This document shows, in pieces, positions 58,163-64,000 of a stretch of DNA of 64,000 bases. Under the pieces are notes generated by a model. The model ran no database searches. It was not told where the DNA came from and saw only the letters and a program-made list of their open reading frames with translations. The stretch covers positions 44,096,001 to 44,160,000 of the forward strand of contig CP141127.1 in NCBI GenBank assembly GCA_035236585.1, given 5' to 3'. The DNA comes from Warburgia ugandensis. Lineage: Eukaryota; Streptophyta; Magnoliopsida; Canellales; Canellaceae. A program made the position numbers and the translations under genes. Each line of letters opens with the position of its first letter. The first letter of the stretch is position 1.

Positions 58163-58891
58163 CCTTGCTATGGCGGTGCTGCCAATGGCGATGGCAGAAT
58201 CCTCTAGGAACGAGGTTTCTGGAGGGGTCTACAGGTTGAAGACGATAGGGGGTGCCATTATCAAAATGGCCCCTTGCGTTTTTCATCCTTTTTCATTTTA
58301 AACGTTTTCTATTTAAATTCCAGAAATACCCCTATCTTTAAATGGTTGTAACTTCTTCATATGAACTCCGTTTTGGGTGATTTTTTAGGCGTTCCATTCC
58401 ATTTTTTTATTAGAATCTAGTGGTACCAAGTTTCCTCAAAAATTCCTTCATTTAATATTTTAAATAAAGTGAAACATTTAATACTGTTTATTTCCTATAG
58501 AATGTCCAATTTTTGTTAAAAATAGTGTAAATTGCTCGGGCATTACATTTCATTTTTAGCAAGTTTCTCTAAATGAAGTTTCCAAGATTCATTCATTCTA
58601 GTATTGCATTTATTTCTTTTATTGAATGCATGTTATTTGGGAAATTTTCTAATTCCATTGAAAATCTCGACTTCAGAAAGTTTCATTTAGCTCATGTTTC
58701 TAATTTTATGCATGTTTCATTTTATTTAAATTATTAGTTTAATCAAAACAATCTCTTTTTAGCTAAGGATAAGTGATTTAACTAAGATCCAACCAATTAA
58801 AAATTCATGAGATTCATTATGGTATTAACTCTCTCACATGCAATTACTACATTAATTTGTTGCTTGTGAGTAATTTTAAAGATACACAAAA

Positions 58892-59313
58892 TAGCACATG
58901 GATATCAAATAGTAGAAAAATATTATCATTCAAAAGTTGGACCACTACATTATGGTCATTAATTTTGCATGGTACAGCCTATATCCATTTTGGCACATAG
59001 TTTGCTCCCACAATAATGTACAAATTTCCAAGGGAGTTTGGACATGGACCCATAAAATTATTGCCCCAAACATGAAAATGCTCAATAATCAATATATGTT
59101 TTTAAGGGCATCATTTTCCTATCTTCTATACTTCTTAACTTTTGACAACAGTCACATACAATGCAATAAGCATGAGAATACCTTAAAATAGTGAGCCAGT
59201 ACAACTCACACAACAAAATCTTGGCAGTGGTCTTTCTTGCACTGAAGTGACCTTCACATGCATGGTTATGACCAAAGGAGATGATATTCTAGTGGTCACT
59301 ATCAAGAACACAT
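58892..59313 (-). pseudogene. Integrase relic of Athila-type element H (part 2)
   Basis: On the minus strand the frames read CVLDSDH (about 59310), NIISFGHNHACEGHFSARKT, the histidine half of the zinc finger, then YSHAYCIVCDCCQKLRSIED with its CxxC, and after a frameshift VWGNNFMGPCPNSLGNLYII and VGANYVPKW, the start of the catalytic core, where the usual first Asp reads Asn. It ends near 58892, where the right LTR of F stops. The 5' part of the same protein is across insertion E at 62568 onward. Stops and shifts make it non-functional. Confidence 0.82.
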
Positions 59314-62300
59314 AATATATAGAAATATTAAACACATACCTTATACTTTCATATTTAGCTAGTTTTAGCCTCTAAACTTTTCATAAATAACCTACATTTT
59401 GCAGGTCTAGGGTACAAATTAAAATATTGAACAAATTTGACAATTTTACCAACAAAAGAGAAAGTTTACCTTCCAAGCTACATTATGGACTCACACATTC
59501 CAAAAATGAAGTGAGAGAGTTCAGATGCCATTATCAAAGTCAAAGTAATGAGAAACCATAAGTGGAATATCGAACCTTATCCATACAAAATAGGGTGTTC
59601 ATATCAAAAGTAGGGTGACAAAACTTCCCATGTATGCATGAATTCTAGTCACCATATCGGGAAGGCTCTAAAGGATGCCCAATCCACATACATTGGAATC
59701 ACATACAATAAGATCTTTCTAAAATAAAACAAGTCAGACGATCAAGACTCACATAAATGCTTCTTGCTTACACTCTCTCTTCTACTCAAGCAAAGGAGGG
59801 AACCATCTAAGGGAGTGCACAAATTTTCCATACAAAGGTGATGAATCCCACTTATTTCCACATAAATTACAAGAAGAAAAAAGCCAAGATTGATGGAGAT
59901 AGAGGAGAAGAGAGAGACAATTTATGATAAATCTATAATGGAAATTCATTTTACTTTTGAAGCGCTTAAAGGTTAAAATCCATCATTGTGGATACATATT
60001 CTAAGTAAACAATGGATACTCACTCAAGCAAGGATTGACCAATGACAAGCTAGACTGCAATAAAGACCAAACTTAAAGTCTATTAGTGGAGATTATTTCA
60101 ATGGGCTGCCTACCTATTTGCAAGGATAAAACACGTCTAAATTCAATGGGGAGACATCCCACCATGGTTAAATCTTATTGGCTAGAGAGAATTATGGTGG
60201 ACTTAGAGAAAACAAAGGGAAAACTAGGAGCAGATAAGTATATCTCAATGAAATGTAGGTAATCCATTCTATGGCATCCCAATCTAACAATGGAGAGAAA
60301 ATAAACCCTTAAATAAGATCCTTTTGGATAAGAACACTCCAACCAAATCTAGGGTAAAAGTGATCCAAGGGCTAGGAATTAGGCAACGGAAAGTAACAAA
60401 CCATAGTCACCATATTGTTATTGAAAATTCAAATAAATACCCTAAGGAAGGAAAGATCTCCATCACTCTTTCCAATCTAATGGTCCAAATTCATCTCAAG
60501 TTTTCTAAACTCCAAGCACACCTAAGGGTTCCACACCTCCCACCCTTTTTTCTTTCTATTTGCACTTATTTTTCCTATATTTTCTCCCTCTCCCTCTATC
60601 CTTTTTCCCTCTTAGCCTATCCTCTTTCCAACTTTGCCATTCCCCTTTCCATTCCTCCCTTAACATCTTCCTTCTCACACCATCCATATCCTTATGGATT
60701 CCATGCCCCTGCCCCCTCTTTATAATCATCCTTTCCTTTCTTCAAATTTTACCATCTATCTCTCCTTTCACCCTCATGATCTCCACCCTCCATTCCCCAT
60801 GGCTTCCACTCAAAAATCTATATATAGGAGATGAAGTGCAAGGAGATCTATCTTTCAACTTTCCCTAGGGTTCAAAGCTAAAGCTAGAAGAAACAGAGGG
60901 AGGAAGATCACCCTCACCCAAGATCGACAACATCTAAGCCTTGGAGAAAATGTAAAGGTTCTTAGTCCATTCCTATTTCCTTGTTTTGTTTTCTCATCTT
61001 ATCTTTCATATCTTTTCATGGTTTTTCATCTATTGCATTGCATGCATAACTCTTAGCTATCTCCCTTGTATCTTCTTTCTTTCTTTTGTAATGTCCCCCT
61101 TTCCTCAGTTACATGCATAGTCTCTTATTGCATATGTACTTCCTATATTTGCACACATTCTCTAAGAGTTGCAAACACTTCTTCTTTGCTTTCACTTCCT
61201 ATGTAGCACACAACATCCATAGTAACATCTCTCATCCTTAACTTACATGAATTAGTCTTTAGGTAGCATACACCTCACTTTCATCATAGGAATACAAGCA
61301 CCATAGTATACCTTCCACTTCATTACACGTAAATCCCATAGGTAATTGTACACATCATCCTTTCATACTTTACCACCCTAAATCCTATGCACCCATCTTC
61401 AATTGCATGCATTCCATTTGCATACATCTTTATTACACACATACCCACTTTTTCCACCCTTCCATACATGCCTTCTCTTCAATTGAGACTCTTTAATTTC
61501 ACATGCATACACTCTCCAATTTCTTAATTACATGAATTCTTCTTCTTCTTTCTCTATTTCATTTCCTTTTGTGGTATTAGGATTAATAGGAAAAGGAAAT
61601 AAACCTTGCACACTTCTATGGAAGCAAGCAGTCTTTCCAATCCTAAAATAATAGTTGAGAGGAAACCAAATCCTGATATAAAGCCACCTATATTCTTCGC
61701 TAAAGGCTTCATATTGAAGACTAAGACCACTTCCAAGTAAAGTGCCCATCTCCTTCACCACCTCTTAAGGCTGGAATTTGGTGTCCTAAATCAAGGACCA
61801 CTATCTCCCTTTTATTTTTTATTTTCTTCTAGTTCATTCTTAATGTAGGATGCTTCCTCTATTTTGTCTCTAACGTAAGGATGAATGACTTCTAATCCCT
61901 TCTCTTACCTCTCTCCTAACTAAAGCTACCCTCTTCTTTAAGAGTATTTAGCTAAGGCAAAGCTATATTTTTCTACTTCCATTCCATCTATACTTTTGTT
62001 TCTTTCTATGCGTGGTGATCTTTTAGGAAAGGTGTTAGGATCCTCTTTTCTAGGCTTCCCTAGCACTTCATTCCTAGTGATCTTTGGAAAATTATTTGAA
62101 TTTTAGGTTGTAGCATGTTGTGTTAACAAGTTGACAAAAGTTTGGAGGTAAGGTACTACAATATGGATTGAAGAAAAGCCTACAAGCTCTCATTGAGTGA
62201 TACAATAAGAGAGCCCTATAGTAGAATTCAAGCCCAAGTTGAAGAATCACTTTCTTTCTTTTCTTAGCTCATGTAATTCTTCTCTTGTTTATGGATCAAC

Positions 62301-62561
62301 TCAATGTGATGATTTAAGTAATGAAATTAGTTGTCTTTTTTTTTTTATTCTTTAATTAGTTATTTAGTTGCTTTAGTTAAGTAGTTTCCTTACATTCTTT
62401 CCTCAATGTTAACTTTTTCTAGTTGCTTATTTAATTTCTATGCTTAGAATCTTCCTTTAATTTAATTAACACTCCTCAAATGAGTCCTCATGGGATCAAC
62501 CCGTATTTGTTTCTTATTAGTCCAATAGAACCATGACTTATGGTAATAATTAAAGCACATT
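59314..62561 (+). mobile_element. Insertion E, Athila-type solo LTR candidate (about 3.25 kb)
   Basis: Inserted in the integrase relic H. The hexamer ACACAT flanks it on both sides (59308-59313 and 62562-62567), and removing E and one copy rejoins the H reading frame. It contains a TATA box at 60819 followed by a leader-like GGAGATGAAG, and its right end has the AGTCCTCATGGGATCAACCC block typical of Athila/Tat LTR ends. No primer-binding site or coding domain is seen. Its termini do not read TG...CA, so the exact limits, or the class, are less certain. Frames at 60324-60868 are pyrimidine-rich chance frames. Confidence 0.75.
60819..60826 (+). promoter_or_regulatory. TATA box of insertion E
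   Basis: TATATATA in the context ATCTATATATAGGAGATG, the only strong TATA element near a plausible U3/R boundary in E. Confidence 0.5.
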
Positions 62562-64000
62562 ACACATCCCCTAATAATTTGGCTATGAAAATACTTGAAT
62601 TAGTACAGACCATCCCAAAAGAAGCACTCGATGTTGGTTAGAAATTTGGACCTATTGTGTTTTGATCAATGTGATGGCATCTAACTAGTAACAAGATAGT
62701 TAACAATATCCACAAAACAAGGCAATTGAAAAAACTATTACAGTTGCTAGCTAGGAAATGTCTCGATGATGGGAAACGACTCACTAGTAGACTCAATGAT
62801 TAATCTAAATAAATGGTTTGCTACAAATATCTCAGAAATTTTACAATCCCAAATCTTGTCCTCAAATTCCTATAGTAGTAATATCAATCAGATTAATTGA
62901 GGTTTAGCACATTTCTTAAAAAGAAGATACTTTAAGGCAGCATGATCTGAATAGACAATAATTTTAGATCATAAAAGATAAGATCCAAATTTATCCAGTA
63001 CAAAAACAAAAGCCACAACTCTTTTTTCATAGTGGAATAGTTGAGTTGGAATCAATTAGGGTCTTACTACAATAATAGATGACATGGGGTGATTTATCAA
63101 TTTGCATAATTGGAGGCATTACACATTATTCAAAAGGTGCACTCCAATCCAACAGTCGAATGATAGGTGTAGAGGTTAATTCAGCCTTAAGGCACTCGAA
63201 TTCTCTCATACATTTACCATCAAAGTCAAAGGTTACCTCCTATCCAAGTAGACTACAAAGGGGTCTATAGATTTTACTAAAATATTCGATCAATTTCTGG
63301 TAAAACCCATCATGCCTTAGAAATCACCAAATCACTTTCACTGTCCTAGGAGCAGGAAGATTTGATATGAGATCTACTTTTCTTTTATGAAACTCAATGC
63401 CATTTTGTGATACAATGTGCCCAAGTACTATTCCACTTTTCACCATAAAATGGCATTTTTCTCCTAGTTAAGCACTAAATTCTTTTCTTGCCACCACCTA
63501 ACACTAAAGTTTGATGGCATTAGCACTCATCAAACAATGATCTAAATACTTAAAAATCATCCATAAACACCTTAAGAAAATGCTCCATCATATCTGAGAA
63601 AATACTCATCGTATGCCTTTGAAAAGTGGTAAGCGCATTACATAATCCAAAAGGAATGCATTGGCAAGCAAAGGTTCCAATTGGACAAGTGAAGTAGTCT
63701 TCTCTTTATGCTTTGGTGCTATTGGAATCTGGTTATAACCAGAATACCAATCAAGAAAGTAGTAATATTCATGTCCAGCTAAACTTTCAATCATTCTGAC
63801 AATAAATTAGTATGAGAAGGGGTCTTTTCTCATGACCGAGTTCAATTTTCAATAGGCAATACACACTCTCCACTTAGTGGTCATGTAGGTAAGGACTAAT
63901 TCATTGTCGTTATTCCAAACTACCATTACACTAAACTTCTTGGGCACAACTTAAGCTGCCCTAACCCAAGAGCTATTAGAAATGGTGTATATTATGCCAA
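62562..64000 (-). pseudogene. RT, RNase H and integrase start of Athila-type element H (runs off the window)
   Basis: From the window edge the minus strand reads RT pieces VIYTISNSSWVRAA-like (about 63970), VVPKKF, MTTKWRVCIAY, then MIESLAGHEYYYFLDWYSGY and NQIPIAPKHKEKTTS (63794-63690). RNase H follows: LPAPRTVKVIW (about 63350), CVMPP, HVIYYCSKT, then in the 63030-62840 segment VFVLDKFGSYLLWSKIIVYS and DHAALKYLLFKKCAKPQLI. The RNase H-integrase linker gives LPCFVDIVNYLVTS (about 62745) and SKFLTNIECFFWDGLY. The frame then meets E. Repeated stops mark it as a relic. It lies in the opposite orientation to F. Confidence 0.85.

Larger units (their letters stand above)
44431..58547 (-). mobile_element. 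Non-autonomous Tekay-like LTR element A2
   Basis: TTTCA flanks both ends exactly (44426-44430, 58548-58552). Minus-strand order: 5' LTR (58547-50249, split by A4), primer-binding site (50246-50235), 3.4-kb internal region, polypurine tract (46882-46867), 3' LTR (46866-44431). The LTRs belong to the same superfamily as A1 but are a distinct variant. The internal region shows no gag or pol domain that I can recognise. Its primer-binding site and polypurine tract are of the A1 type, so it could have been mobilised by Tekay proteins; that is inference. Confidence 0.95.
50249..58547 (-). repeat. 5' LTR of A2 (about 2.88 kb, split by A4)
   Basis: Segments 50249-51549 and 56966-58547, starting TGTGACGACCCGGG and ending CGGGCATTACA. 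It lacks about 25 bp near the left terminus (the CATGCATTTTTAAATGC block of the other LTR) but retains the 466-bp TATA-containing segment. The frames at 57460-57942 and 57939-58301 are in the CpG-rich domain. Confidence 0.94.
25400..58886 (+). mobile_element. Athila-type Ty3-gypsy retrotransposon F, degenerate, heavily nested
   Basis: Plus-strand order: LTR 3' end (to 25572), Asp-tRNA-like primer-binding site (25581), leader, gag (split by B2), protease, RT, RNase H, integrase, 3' non-coding region, purine-rich tract near 41490-41501, right LTR (from about 41502). The right LTR is split by a C-type fragment and by A2 and ends GATACA at 58886. The left and right LTR ends match over about 160 bp (25420-25572 versus 58735-58886). 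Gag, RT and integrase motifs are of the Athila lineage. The left LTR is mostly missing or unrecognisable, so its 5' limit is approximate. All coding parts carry stops and frameshifts; it is the oldest well-defined element here. Confidence 0.85.
41502..58886 (+). repeat. Right (3') LTR of F, three segments
   Basis: The segments are about 41502-41679, 42437-44430 and 58553-58886, about 2.5 kb in total, separated by a C-type LTR fragment and by A2. The A2 target duplication TTTCA (44426-44430, 58548-58552) shows exact continuity across that break. The end matches the left LTR end. The start is uncertain: either the TATTCACTG after the G-run or TG at 41509. A TATA box lies at 43311-43320. Frames at 43411 and elsewhere are chance. 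Confidence 0.75.

Noticed and set aside
60324..60868. 133- and 102-residue Pro/Leu/Ser-rich frames
   Set aside because: A pyrimidine-rich U3 tract upstream of the TATA box of E naturally yields such frames; no start context or domain.

Overview
The window is intergenic DNA from a large, repeat-rich land-plant genome, probably an angiosperm. I found no host gene, tRNA or rRNA. Almost every base I can interpret belongs to nested Ty3/gypsy LTR retrotransposons of two lineages. One is a Tekay/Del-type chromovirus (gag, protease, RT, integrase with a C-terminal chromodomain, primer-binding site complementary to initiator tRNA-Met). The other is an Athila-type lineage (degenerate Asp-tRNA primer-binding site, Athila-style gag/RT/integrase motifs). 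The species cannot be named from this sequence.

Layout. 1-1441: truncated end of a plus-oriented, apparently non-autonomous Tekay-like element (A3). 1442-4024 and 17124-19629: gene-free AT-rich DNA that looks like an old LTR (G), with tandem repeats. 4025-17123: solo LTR B1, interrupted by the nearly complete minus-strand Tekay element A1 (6110-14752, 5-bp target duplication TAGGA). 19630-22825: solo LTR D (AATTG). 22826-25400: unassigned repeat-derived DNA. 25400-58886: a plus-strand Athila-type element F. F is broken by solo LTR B2 in gag (26612-35104), which is itself broken by solo LTR C (31317-34929). Its right LTR carries a truncated C-type LTR (41680-42436) and a whole minus-strand element A2 (44431-58547, TTTCA). 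The 5' LTR of A2 holds solo LTR A4 (51550-56960), which holds solo LTR A5 (52335-54984, CATAG). 58892-64000: a minus-strand Athila-type pol relic H, interrupted by the LTR-like insertion E (59314-62561).

How the parts relate. Insertion order follows from nesting: F before B2 before C; F before A2 before A4 before A5; B1 before A1. Seven insertions (B1, B2, C, D, A4, A5 and probably E) are lone LTRs, against three with both ends and an internal region (A1, A2, F), so LTR-LTR recombination has been frequent. The LTRs are long (about 2.4-4.9 kb). No element is coding-competent: A1 has five in-frame stops and a deletion covering the end of RT, RNase H and the start of integrase; F is full of frameshifts, lacks the RT catalytic box and has a substituted integrase glutamate; A2 and A3 share an internal region in which I recognise no gag or pol.

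Most long open frames, especially those in the GC-rich LTR domains near 13.8-14.5, 46.1-46.7, 52.6-53.4, 55.8-56.5 and 57.4-58.3 kb, are fortuitous and are not annotated as genes. Junctions given with a target duplication are base-exact by reading. Boundaries described as approximate are judged by eye from similarity.
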